64,000 nucleotides of DNA from Styela clava (lineage: Eukaryota > Chordata > Ascidiacea > Stolidobranchia > Styelidae). The translations under genes were made by a program, and so were the position numbers. Shown piece by piece: positions 1 through 12,600 of the stretch; the stretch's first letter is position 1; every line of letters begins with the position of its first letter. The DNA lies in NCBI RefSeq assembly GCF_964204865.1, contig NC_135262.1, forward strand, positions 14,446,001-14,510,000, given 5' to 3'. The notes beneath the pieces were generated by a model, which worked only from the letters and a program-made list of their open reading frames with translations, made no database searches and was not told the origin of the DNA.

Positions 1-2383
1 CCTATGGAATTTTTTTTGTTTTTCGGATAGTTGAACCCACACTAACCCTAACCCATGGGTTTTAGCACCCGCATATAGATTGAACCCGTGGATATACATA
101 GGGTTCAAATGTACGTGGGTTCAAATGTACGGTCACCGTCATATATATATATATAACTACGTCACAGTGGGGTAAAATCTCGTTTGACAAGGATTAAATT
201 GTATGATATTTCTTTATGAGTGCCGTGTTGTGATTATAAAAATTAAAACGCCTACTAATAAAATTAAGATTGATTATGAATAGAAAAAGTTCGACTGATG
301 TCTGAAACATTTCATTGTTCAACACAGTCAAGATATGGTTTGTCAAAGCAAGCGATGCTATTGTACAACACAAAGATAGCATTGTGGAACAATTAAAGGT
401 TGAAATATTTGTCTAGAATGGTCGCCGGATGTGAAATTTTAGTGAAGTAGTTATGAACTTCTTATTCAACAGTGGCTCTCCGAGTAGACGATCTCGCAAA
501 ATATCGAGGTAGAACAAAAGACAAGCAATCGTTGCTACAAACAAGCCTACTGTAGATTATAAGCGACTTTATGATGAGGCTCTGCAAGAAGTCTATAACG
601 TGTTGGGCGGTGACACTTTGCGCTATTAACTTCCTTTTATGTATATAACCTGCCAGGCTTCTCGATATTAACAACTCCACAAGTCACGTGAAACACGATA
701 TTGTGTGGTGATAAAAACAAATGATTCCAGTATTGTAGAGGCACAAATGATCACAGTATTGTAGAGTGTAGAGGTTCAAATAATTAATTGATATAGCAAT
801 GTTGAGGTCGAATGATCATTGTTGAGAAGCAATGATCAACTGTTGAGGTCGAATGATCATTGTTGAGTACGAATGATCAATTGTAGAGGGTTGCTAAAGT
901 TTACGACCAACCCAACAGGCAGGTTAACTACATACTTAATTCTAGAATATGCAAACAATAGCAGCATTAGATTATGCAAAACGGATCAAACTCAATTATT
1001 AAACTGAGAAACAGGCAAACAAATCCGCTCATTGTGGCAAATAAATTAGCACTACTTAAACGGCAAACTCCTAGCACGGAATAAATTGTAAACAGCCGAC
1101 TGGCAATGATTCAAAATAATAAACAAACAAAAAACGAGAGAAAAAGAACAGACTTTGTTTACGCCGACATGCCCATTTCAGCCCACGAACAGATGGTGAA
1201 ATCGCATTGAAGGGAGTGATTTCATGAACGGTCATTCGACAAAGTGCAATGACCGATATATCTCGAGATAACCCCAGGTCAAATATATATGAAATAAAAC
1301 AAAGAAACTTTGTCTGTAACACCTACCTAGAAATGATTTGCACATTTTCACAAGAGCTAGCCCATGTATATGCTGGGCATTACACAAATCCGGAAAACCA
1401 TGCATAAAAATGATCTCTCTTTCGGCATCACATGCTGCTGTAAGCTGTTAGTTGAAAATTGCCGATGAATCGATACAAAATTAAGAAAATCAGCTAACAG
1501 ACGATTACTTTTGCAAGCTCAACTTCGAGTTGCTAAAAACAAATATATAAGTTGTTCGTTGGCCGGGCCCCGGGGTTCACCATAATTGTGCATTTTGGAC
1601 TATTGCTATGAACAGTTGCACGCACTTGGACTAAATACTGGTAATAACTCCGATGGGAAGTTACGCTGAACACGTATTTATATAAATGTCAAAATGAGTT
1701 GAAGGTGAAATACCTCTAAGTTTCTACTCAACATAAAAAAAATTCACCCTCGACTCACAACTATTATTAAAAATTATACTTATAATTATGATTGGTATTA
1801 AACACAGGAACTTAGAAGAACAATACCCACATAATAACAAAACGATCCACACGTATGCGATCCTCCACGTTCAATATATATTCGTAAATTACATTCTTAC
1901 ATATTTGAAATTTACTTGATCCAGGCTGTTGCTAAAACTCTTTATCGAACTGCTGTGTTTTTGCATATTCCATAGCACAAAGAGGTTTATGTTTAACGAA
2001 CCCTATGACCCTAAACCTCAATTATTGTTTAAAAACCATGTGCCACACGTGTTATTTAGGTCCCTATAAAAACGATATGGGCCTCGATACCCTTTTTTTC
2101 GATTTGTTTTGTGAATAGAAAGCATCGATAAAGAGTTCAAGGTTAAGTACCTTAGTGCCTAGGAGTAGATATTCATTTAATACGACCCCGGGAGTTGCAT
2201 GCGCAGCGGGGATTACCCCTTTGTGACTTCTGATACCACCGTTTACAACTAGTGCGCTGAATAAAATATTGTGTAATTTAACCCTGCAGTTGATCTTATC
2301 GGAAGTAATTTACGCTTCAACGCTTGTTCGAAATCCGTATTTAGCTTTAGTCTCCGTGTATATACTTTGCGGGCGCGCCCGCT
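1..2383. other. Intergenic DNA without a recognised gene
   Basis: No open frame here resembles a known family, and the frames present are short and low in complexity. The first 150 bases hold a repeated GGGTTCAAATGTACG phrase and two CTAACCC words, too few to call telomeric. Bases 720-890 hold a degenerate short tandem array, listed separately. The last 30 bases before the ATG at 2,384 include GGGCGCGCCC, a GC-rich patch in otherwise AT-rich DNA that could be part of a promoter. Confidence 0.6.
718..890. repeat. Degenerate tandem repeat around ATGATCA
   Basis: The words AATGATCA and TTGTTGAG or ATTGTAGAG recur about seven times at roughly 20-30 base spacing, for example GAATGATCATTGTTGAG at about 809 and again near 850. 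Units are imperfect. No coding potential is seen. It is likely a minor satellite or the internal array of a mobile element. Confidence 0.6.
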
Positions 2384-2902
2384 ATGAGCGAATGGTTTGC
2401 TTCGGGAAAAAAATTATCTGATAAATTTCTAAACCTTTCTTTGGAAGAGGGGGCTTTAGGAGATTTTCAGAAATCACTTGAAAATTCTGAATATTGCGCT
2501 CACTCTGAGTCAGTGTCAAACCTACGAGAACGGATAGAGTGGGCTATTAAGAATGGCGACTTGTCAGAGTTGGAACACGTTTTAAGACAGTGTGGTATGC
2601 TTGAAAATGTATGCTTACTTGACCAAATTTTAGCGAGACCAGCAATTGTAATAGCTGCGGATTATGGTCAGAATGATGTCATAAAATTTTTCCTGGAAAG
2701 AGGTTCCGATGTCAACGTGCTGGACAAATTTGGAATATCACCTTTGCTCGCGGCAATTTGGGAAAATCACTCGAAGGCTGTTGAAATATTACTTACGTTT
2801 GGAGCAAGCCTTAACAAGAATCAGTCACCCTCCGGCAAAAGTTATTTTGATGAAGCGTCAGGAAAAGATGCGGTTCTTGATGTAATTGAAAGATTTTTGT
2901 GA
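2384..2902 (+). CDS. Myotrophin-like ankyrin repeat protein, N-terminally extended paralogue
   Basis: The 172-aa open frame holds two ankyrin repeats: residues about 86-115 (PAIVIAADYGQNDVIKFF) and 118-147 (ISPLLAAIWENHSKAVEILL). Its tail SPSGKSYFDEA closely parallels the tail SPGGKSYIDEA of the myotrophin gene at 9,437. Myotrophin (V-1) is a small cytosolic ankyrin protein; in vertebrates it binds and inhibits actin capping protein CapZ. About 50 residues precede the part that aligns with myotrophin, and I recognise no domain there. The frame is uninterrupted, so the gene is intronless as seen, which fits a retrocopy or an old tandem duplicate. The start is the first ATG after a GC-rich patch. 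An AATAAA follows at 3,044. Function is inferred from family membership only. Confidence 0.75.
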   Translation: MSEWFASGKKLSDKFLNLSLEEGALGDFQKSLENSEYCAHSESVSNLRERIEWAIKNGDLSELEHVLRQCGMLENVCLLDQILARPAIVIAADYGQNDVIKFFLERGSDVNVLDKFGISPLLAAIWENHSKAVEILLTFGASLNKNQSPSGKSYFDEASGKDAVLDVIERFL

Positions 2903-3043
2903 CTAGGCCCATGCTATTGATTGTCTATCTATCTATAGAAACCAAATGTTAGGTTGGTATGCCTGTTCCGTTGGCTGCTCAGCGCCTTAGCTGTAAACTA
3001 TTATTGGATGTAATTAGTAATTTCAAAGGAACTAAATGCTGAT

Positions 3044-3049
3044 AATAAA
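3044..3049 (+). promoter_or_regulatory. Polyadenylation signal AATAAA of the myotrophin-like gene
   Basis: This is a canonical AATAAA on the + strand 142 bases after the stop codon at 2,902, the first such hexamer downstream. The opposing gene has its own signal at 3,338, so the two transcripts converge. Confidence 0.5.
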
Positions 3050-3337
3050 GTCAAAATCCGTTTTTCATTGCCCCGGGAATGTACTTTATGGACCTAATGG
3101 AGCGATAATGTCGCAATCTCCTCAGGAAATTCTTGGGATACTTATTGTCTATATTCCGGTAAAACTATGAAAATTTAGAAACGTGTGATGAAGTGCATTT
3201 TTTCTTTCCATGAGTCGAAAGCAAACTAGAATAGGTTGGAGACTAGAAGTATCCGTGTTCTTTGTTAAAAGCAGATTCAGTCTGTAGTTCTAAGAATAAT
3301 TCAACCTTGAGCCGTGCTTTCCAGACACATTTTACGT

Positions 3338-3347
3338 TTTATTTATT
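3338..3347 (-). promoter_or_regulatory. Overlapping polyadenylation signals of the DYNLT5-like gene
   Basis: TTTATTTATT on the + strand reads as two overlapping AATAAA hexamers on the - strand, about 255 bases beyond the TAG stop at 3,602. It is the best 3' end signal for the dynein light chain gene. Confidence 0.45.
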
Positions 3348-3601
3348 TTTCTGTAAATATACCACAGTGATGCATATCAATAAAAAATCAACAATGAGAT
3401 TCTTCGGTAACGAAAAACTTCGGTATTAACAGTGAAAATGTGTTTTTACCGAACATTGTGGCTTATTATACGCCAATACCATTTCTGGGAGTTAATTAAC
3501 TTGGTTGTGGGTATAGTTTTGAACAGGTATAAAGGAAATAAACAAGAAGTTAGATAAAATATATATTTCCACAAATAAAAAGTCAAATAGTTTGCTAGTT
3601 G

Positions 3602-6600
3602 CTATTCGTAATAAAGACCGTAAATCATGGCTATTGCATACAACGACGAGTTCTTGTATCTGACTGTAGTAAATGAATCAGTCTTGTCATTCCACAGGCA
3701 TCTGCTGCCAAGGTAGACACTTGGTCGCTCTTTTAGGCTTCCTATGCTCACAACCACGACGTGCTTGTATCTTTTGTAATTCTTTGCCTTGATAGCCTCG
3801 GATATCTTGGCCGCGATTACTTGGCATTCCGTTTTACACATATTAGGATCGTACGGCTTACTCCCAAGATGTTCTTCCAGTGTGGCTTTCGCGGTTCCTT
3901 CTATCTCATACGGCTTAAAACGGGCCTGAAAATATATGTAGCGTTAAAAGTAAGACTTTCGCTCAAGAAAGGCTACAAGTTTTGCATTTAGGCAAGAGAG
4001 ACGCAAATTCGTAGGAGTCGGTATGACCGCGACAAATTTGTGGGAAAATTCACAGTTTTGAGAGTGAAATATATTTATAAATCACGTAGTTATATTATAT
4101 ATACACTATCAGGAGTTTTGTTCTGAGGGAAGGCGTGAAAACTACCTGGAAATCGTGAAGTTTATATACACTTCCCTGCTTGCGGTTCGTAATTAAGTAA
4201 TGAAAGCGAACTCAAAATATAACAAAAATTTGTTCTGTAGCAAAAAATGTTGCAACCACAGCGTCAACGTGATTGTTCCACAAACTCATGCATTTGTTTG
4301 TATAAAACAACTATTGTTGGTTGTCTGTGATGGTAAATATTCTTTTATTGACAAAACCCGCTTTCAATGACATAACAATACATTTTTAGTCCTCAGATAT
4401 TTCTACTGACAGACACAATTATGCATGATGATCTAACTAAATTGACGACTAAGGCCCTACTGTCTCTGCCAGAGGAGGCGGCACTAGCTGTTCACTGACC
4501 ATAAGGCTTTTTGTACTCCCGATATCCTCGCGCTAATTATCTTTGGTGGACTTGTACAAACATAAGCAAAAACCAAAGATTATGTATATCCTAATTACCC
4601 ACGTACTTAACTGTACTAGAAATGAGATAATTTAGTGACACAGCTTTATAAAAACATTCCTTGATTAGAAATGGTGGTTAATTTTATAAATCATGTGCAC
4701 ATATAACACGGATTCAAACATCTCGATAAACGTAAAAATACTTACAGTAAGAGATGAAATTAGCATAGTTTTTAGTTTCTTAATTCACTATGAAGGTACA
4801 TTCCCAACGCTAGCAATGGCTAACTTTCCTATACTGAGATATCACTTGGTTATCCCACACACACGAATGGAAATATTCAACATAACCGAAAGAATAATTT
4901 GATAACGACAGTCGACGAAGCATGGTGCGACTTTAAAGTTACAATTCTATGCTTGGAAGAACCGTTACATACACTTGGCGTATCATACAAAATCCTCAAT
5001 ATAAAAGGCAAACAGTTCCAACAACGATTTCATCGTATAAATACACAATAAATTTATAATCTCGCAGTCACTGAGGTCCATTCATCATCAAGCCTTTGTC
5101 ATCGTTTCTAAGGGTCTGTGCCCTCCAGAATGCGAAAACCAATCTAATACCTGCGAGGTATTCCAATACAAACACAGACAAGCCTTAATCTTCTAAGCAG
5201 AATGTACTTAGAATAATAAATTGTCTAAGTTGTATGCTCACGTTGTAAGCACGTATACGAGGAACGGAAGAGATACAAAGCGTGGCGAAAGTTTTAGATT
5301 TAATACGCGGCAATACTAATAAGGCACGTACGAGATACTTTTATTGATTTTGAAATTAATTTGATGCGATTATTCAGAAAATATTTGTATGGGATGGGCA
5401 CAGCAGTCCATTGCCATTGATATATGCTCAAAATATTCAGTAGAAATGCAGTCCTCCCGCGTTTGTAGATAAAAATATTATAACGGCAATATTCCCATAA
5501 ATGACACAAACCGTCGAAGGCAGAGGTCGGCAACAAACGGCTCGCGGGCCAGATTCGGTCCGGGGAGTAAAACTATATGGTCCGCGACGCTTCACCGAAT
5601 TATAGTACCAAAACGGCTGTTTTGACGACTATATTCTTTACGTAACATAATTTATTGTGAGGCACGTGTAGACTTAATTATATCATACCCTAACAAGTAT
5701 ATAATTCACAAATACTCGTTAAATGAGCCTATCATTCAATTATAATTAGACAAATGCCAACAAAACGCAGAATAGCTGATACTAAGTGCAAAGGGTTTAG
5801 TGGCGCAGAAAATATTCAAATGGGATTTTTCGAGATGCAATGCAATAAAGAAATAAATCTATATTCTATTCGAGAGATGTATCACTACTATTGTTTTTTA
5901 TAAATAGTATCTTCTTGAGGGAAAACTCTGTCCAAATTTGACAAATCATGCGAAAAAATTTAAAACAGCGATGTTTGGAAGTAAATATGCATGCGAACAA
6001 TTATTTTCGAAAATGAACATTACAAAGAACAAGCTGAGAACGCGGATTACAAAAGGTATTAGCTTCATTCTGTGTTCCATTTATAAAAATGTTTCCCTTT
6101 TAATGATGTCGAAAAGGTATCAAGCTTTATGCAAAATAAGTGTCACATTAAATGTCATTTATAAATTTTTTTCTTTTATTAAGACGACTAAGTTGAGTTC
6201 ACGAGTTATCGCAGTCTTCGTGCGCTGCTTGAAATTTCAACTTCTGGTCTGTGTGAAAAAATTGGGATTTATCGGCAATCCGTACGTCGTTTAACTTTCT
6301 AAAAATATGTGCGGCCCGCCAAAACTTGCAACCCTGGATTTGGCCCGCGAGCGACAAAAGGTTTTATATATATATAATGAAACGAAATATCAACAACAAG
6401 CCAACGATGAAGGAAGCGATCCCTTGAAATTACGCGAGGTTGCTCCACCCTACTGTTTTTTCTCTCCACGCTATGCATATATATACATGGGTTGTTATTT
6501 CCCAGTGGCTCGTTTTTGTGTACCCAAAATAAATTTTATTGTTTTGCTCATTCATTTTGGAAATATGGAATTGGCAGTTGCATACAGTTAATGCAATCCA

Positions 6601-9600
6601 CAATCATTACGAGTTGCGGTCAAATCGTGATGTCTGATCGTGTCGCTTTAATTATACGTCTGGCATTCTATGGATTGCATGGCACGTGGTAAACTTTTCT
6701 CTATGGCACTGCCACGAACCAAACTTGATTCACTAATGTCATGCCTGTCGGGATCGAAATTATCTAGATATCATGCCTGCGATTATGTGAGCTGAAAGCT
6801 GCAATTGTGACAAACTAATCATCTGTAATTGTTCTGTCCATTTTTATTATCGATTAATTCCGGCGTATTATATGGTAGGGCTTCCAGAGCAATATTTCCT
6901 ATGAATTCACTAGATGTTTGATTGCTTCACTGGAAGAAGTGAAAGAAAGTTTATAGTTTTATTTTGGATCTTTCGTACAAAGCCCACCGCCAACGCTCAA
7001 AATAAGTAATTATACAGTTAGAATCAGTGTTAGAAATGCATATTGAGTGGGGGATTGAATTTTCAAATCATTCCTATCTCTAACTTTAACTGGGTAATTA
7101 CTAATTTTTCAATTTTGAAACGTAGTTGGGTGTTTTTCTCAAATCTCACATTTTTTCATTAGTGGCGGGGGCTTTGTACAAAAGATCCGTTATTTTTATC
7201 CTGAAAATATTAGCCTGACAATTGTATTTTGCTGTAAATATAATCGTCCATAGCTGAAGCAGATAATATATTATATGTTATTTATGGGTTTCATGTATTT
7301 ACTACAGTTGCACTAAAAAATTCTGGGGTCTTAAATTTAATTAGATTGTATCGCGCAGGTCACACGGCATAATTATATACTATACAGAGTGTCATTAAAG
7401 ACCTGCTGCAATTTAATAGTTATAAATAAACTGTAACAGGACCTTGTGAACACTCTGTATATTAAATAATCAAATGCATCTATTTCATCGCGAATGAATA
7501 AAATTATGATACCTTGCGATGTAAACTGAACTGAAACTTACTGAAGGATCCGTCCTGTATGTATTCTCATACTGAACTTTCTTCGTGTTCATGATAGCAA
7601 ATGAGATCTCGCTACCAGCCCTCTGCGATCTTGAGTCTTCCGTTATCGCTAAAAATACGAAAAATGAACGATTTAACTACGGTAAATGCGATTGAGAGAT
7701 TGGAATTGCCTGAACTATAACGCCGATGATGTGCATTGGCGAAAAAGAGAAAGATAATCCAAATATTCGATAAAACCTTATGTTTTATAGACACATATTC
7801 CTGCCAAAAGCGAGGGGTTTTAGCAAGGACGAACAATAGGTGATATTTAAGAATTTTGCCCTCTTTTTGTGTAGGAAATATCGGCTCTGAACTCTTTATA
7901 TGATATATTTATCACCATGTGAACATCGCTGTTCCCTCCCCTTGGCCCCGCACACAGATAAATTACAAAGACGCGCTTATTTTAACCTCGGCATTTCAAC
8001 AAATGTGCAATCGTGCATTTTACGAGCAGCGGCCTTCAGTGAAATATGAGATATGGCTAATTGAATTCTTACCCATATTAGGATAGGATTTACATATTTA
8101 TCCCGGGTGAGAGGAAAGCCGATAAGACGGCTTATCCATATGGCGAACCACGGCCTCTCGTCCGGTTACCATTCCAAGTCGGGTATGGGATTAGTTTTAC
8201 TGTATTGTTTGTTTTCGGAAGCATGGACTTGGTGGTGGAGGAAGCCGTAACCGACCAGCGGTTACGTGAACCACTCAACGACGGCGAGGAGTCCAGCAAT
8301 CCTCTCGCACATAACCATCCCTGCATGGGATTCGAACCTGCGAACCCACGCAGAGTAATTAGAGGTGCGGTGGCGAGCGTATTCCTAACGCTTAGCCCGT
8401 TGAGCCACACCGCCGCGCCATATCTCAATCGTCTAGTTTAGGGACGCGTTTTGTAGCGCGACTTGCCATGTGTCTAAAAGTCTAATGTCTGCTTGTAGTG
8501 TAGCATAGCATACCAATAAAAATCCGATATTATATTGTACTCCTATCAGCATTTTTTTTTTTCAAACTAAAACTGTAAAAACAGGAAAAGTAAGCGTATA
8601 TTCCCTCCCTCTGTCAGTGCACTGCTAGAGATTGTGCTATGACTGTTTGATGCGCAACGCCTATGTACAAGTCAATAATTGCTGTATACAATGTGAATTC
8701 ATATTTCAGTATTTTCTCTGTTACTGATAGAAAGTTAGTCAGTTAGTGGTAAATGCATATGCGTATATCTGTTTATGACAAAAAAACATCAGCAGATTGG
8801 AATTTTCAATTACTCAGTTAATTGTTAAGATATTTTTTGAATGATATGGTATCAAATATTGTTAATTGAATAAGTAGGCTAGGGTTATAGACTATATGAG
8901 GGAATTTGTAGATTCCGTCTGTCTGACATCGTGCATTGCAATATTATTAATGGTTTTTCTCTCAGTTGTTAGGGATACTGTAACAGGCGAGATTGTATTT
9001 TTGAATAGAAAATAGATTCTGAATTTAATTCCAGGTCATTCAACAGACAATGTTCAAATAGGCTAGTTGTATATTCATAGGGATCTAGTATTATATTGTA
9101 GACCAGGCTATCAGATGTTAATTAAAAGAAGATTTTCAAAATCAAGAATGCACTACAACTTATTTATATGATTTGTGTGTTTTGAATTTTGTTTTAGACG
9201 TTCCTGTATTCACACACTCATAGGAAACTTGTTTGTATGTAGATATAGAAGCTTCATTTCATCATCACTATTTAACTGAAGTTTTTCCTATGGCTGTTTT
9301 TATTTTTTTTTTAACATTTTGTGAGATAAGATGACCCAGGTACTGTCTTGCCCACTTGAGTATGTTTCAAATATTGTTTTATTTACAGATAAGTCTGTAG
9401 TTAGTGGATTGACTTGAATAGCCTAATTGAGCCACAATGGTTGATTCTGATAAAGTTTTATGGTGTTTAAAAAACGGAGAATTGGACGAACTCAAGAGTC
9501 AATTAAGTAAACCAAAAGTGTGTGTTGATGATGTCTCACTTACAAATAATAAGATGCCAGCGATAATATGCGCAGCAGATTATGGTCAAACAGATATTGT

Positions 9601-12600
9601 CAACTATCTCATCGAAAAAGGTGCAAATGTAAATATAGTTGATAAGAAGACATCAATCACCCCTTTGCTTGCTGCTATTTGGGAAGGTCATACTTCAACC
9701 GTGGAACTACTTCTAAAAAAGGGGGCGAAGAATAAAGGAATGAAGTCTCCTGGCGGAAAAAGTTACATAGATGAAGCAGACAATAAAAAAATCAAAGAGT
9801 TGTTGGATAAATATTCTAACAATTGAAGATCGAAATTCATATTTTTGTTTTATAGCATTTGAACTGCAATGTCTAAGTGCAGCCACCAAAACTTGTTTTA
9901 AACCTTTGACAATTATGCATAGCTTAATAATATTTACCAGATTATTAGTCTTGGTTGCAATTAAGTCCTATTCAAGAATGAAATGCATATAAAGCTAGTT
10001 GTTGTTTTTTCCAGAGATCATATTATGCCATTCCATTAATTACTAATCAGTAATAGGAATAATTGGTGTTCTTGATAACTAAAATAAAATTCTATATTAT
10101 TATTATATAAACATTTTTAACACTGTTAGTCTGTTACCTTGGTTTGCCAACATGATCATCTACGAAAAAAAAATTCTTACGATAGTTTTTTTTTAAAATT
10201 AGATGTGCTTTTTGTTGCCATTATTGGCCAATGTGTTCCTGTGATGCAACAAAACATTTATTATATGGATTTAGGCAGCAGAAATCAACCGAAATTAAAT
10301 TAATTCCTTTTTGTGTTAAACTTGCTTTTTTATCAGCCCAATTATAATGAAGTTGTAGCTAGTTGCAAGCGCAATTGATGGATACAAAACTATTTCAGAA
10401 GAGATACCTCTGGAATGGCTTATTCCTAGATATATATAAATAAATATTTTGCATCTTGTTTCATTTGTAACTTCTAGGAGTTCCAAAACTAAATATTCCA
10501 TCAATTTCCTATTTTTCTTCATTCCTTTTCACAACATATCATACAAACTGCCATATAATGATTCAATTCGCCACCATCATGTAACAGAGTATGAATATGC
10601 ATATTGGTGCCAATAAAGCCATATTTTTGTTTATCATATATTATATACCGGTATATGATATCATATATTTGGCTTTGCTCAACTGACCCTGAGAATAAGG
10701 TAATTTAAGTTGAAATTGGCATTCAAAACACTTATAATTGACAGTGAACATGTGTAATGTATTATGGTATGATAAGCTGATATATTTAGTTCCATGAATT
10801 GTGATTAAATGTGGTATGCGATATTTGTTGTGCATGAAGCAACCTTATTACAGGTTTAAACTGTACAAAATATTTTTTGTTGAAAGTTTTGGAGATTATT
10901 CACTATAGGATTCCCATAAATAATTTGCGAATTTCCAAAATACTGCTGTGGCATAGTAATTTCACATATATAACATTTTATCAATCTAAGACTGAATAGT
11001 AAAATGTTCAGTTAAAATAGGCCAACCGGGACAAAATAGGAATCCCTCTAATTGTTTAAAATAAATGAGGTATTCTACAATATTCGTGTAATTTCATAAC
11101 TGTGTCAAATGCTTTAACATATTGTACAAATTATACCATCGCTTTCTTAAATGTTAAAATGATTATTTGCTTTTTGATTGATTAATATTAATACTATCTG
11201 ATAATGGCTTCTAATAAACTTTTCTTTGAAATTGAAATGTTTTCAGTGTTTTAGTTATGCTTATCATTTTATTGTGAAGGTCGATGGATGGTGTTGAACA
11301 AAATTGTCATAAATGATAAAAAAAAAACTTATGTGAAAATCGTTCATACATATATCATATGTTTGACTAGCCCATGGAACTGTAATCTGTCAGAGGAATA
11401 TGACTTCAAAACATAAATTGAATTCATTCAACGCTAGTCCAATGAGCCCTTATTCTGGTATATAGCTGTGGTGTAGGTATGAATTGTTTGCTCCATTCTA
11501 TAGAAACGATAGTCGTTGGTGAATGGCACAGGAAGTTATCATATTACATTAGGTATTGTTCAGAAGAAAATGCGGAAAACGGTACCAGACTATGGAAAAC
11601 GTGAAAAAAACATAAGTAATAGACTTATAGCGACCTCTTCCACTTCAAATGGGCTTTCTTTAGTGGCGGATAACACCCAACATTTGTTACAACGATCCAT
11701 ATGCAAGCACTTGGGATATCGGTAATCCACTTTCATGAAACGAAGGGCCCTAGCACAGAATATTGTTATCTGTTATGAATCTTCCTTGGTGTAGTGATTA
11801 GCATTGTTATGAAACTCTTATGGGAAATATAAATTTCTGCCCCCCCCCCCCCCCTTTGAAAATTTCTGGCTACGCCCCTGAACAGTAACCACGCCTAAAT
11901 TATTTATTGAAAATGCCCATACGTACCACAGCCAATTCTAGCAGACTGGTTGAGAGCAGGCATAGTTTTGAAACGCTTCGACGACAATTGCGCTCAAACA
12001 TATCGAGGTTTTTTAATAAAAAAACAAAATACTCATATGCATAGTATCACGAAATTCTTACGAGTTTTCCTTGTTTTTTGTATACTATATTTCTAATTGA
12101 TTAAAATGACAAAAACCGAAACCAGGCACACACGAATTATTAATGACCTCTCGATATGTGGTCCAAAAACGGTACTGAACAACTGTGCCAAACTTGGCGT
12201 TGGTTGTCTACAGACATTACCATTTTTCCAGGCCATACGAAACTGTGATCACATTCGCCTGCCTTAATACTTATTTATGTGTCCAGCCATGAACAGGCAG
12301 CCAGTTATCAATAAGTCCCTAGCCTAGCTGCAAGTATGTAAACATAATTATCAAAAATCAATGGAATGGTAACTGCAATGCTACTCGGCACAGTTAAATA
12401 AATCATCGTGGTCCAAGTCCAGGGCCACATGTGGCCCCGCAACGTTATCTGTGGTCGACGTCACGTTTCGTCATCAAAATAATTATAAAATCTTCTCACA
12501 TATTGTTACATCTCTATCGTCATTGAATTGACTGATGTTATGGCTAGCGGAGACAGTCATAAGACAGAAGTAAGCCAGTTGAATAGTGTTGTTGCCTGGC

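Larger units (their letters stand above)
3926..7541 (-). other. Intron 2 of the DYNLT5-like gene
   Basis: This 3.6-kb intron holds the truncated hAT element at 5,521-6,360 and an 81-bp TIR element at 7,381-7,461. The rest is AT-rich with no other supported gene or RNA. I looked on the - strand for further exons of the dynein light chain gene and saw none needed, since the flanking exons join in frame. Confidence 0.55.

Noticed and set aside
1-60. Telomeric repeat
   Set aside because: Only two CTAACCC words occur, with no array.
8290-8420. tRNA gene on the - strand
   Set aside because: A and B boxes are present, but the sequence between does not fit a cloverleaf and it continues into a SINE body repeated elsewhere in the window.
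8205-8441. Overlapping 78-aa and 98-aa frames on both strands
   Set aside because: They are wholly inside the tRNA-derived SINE.
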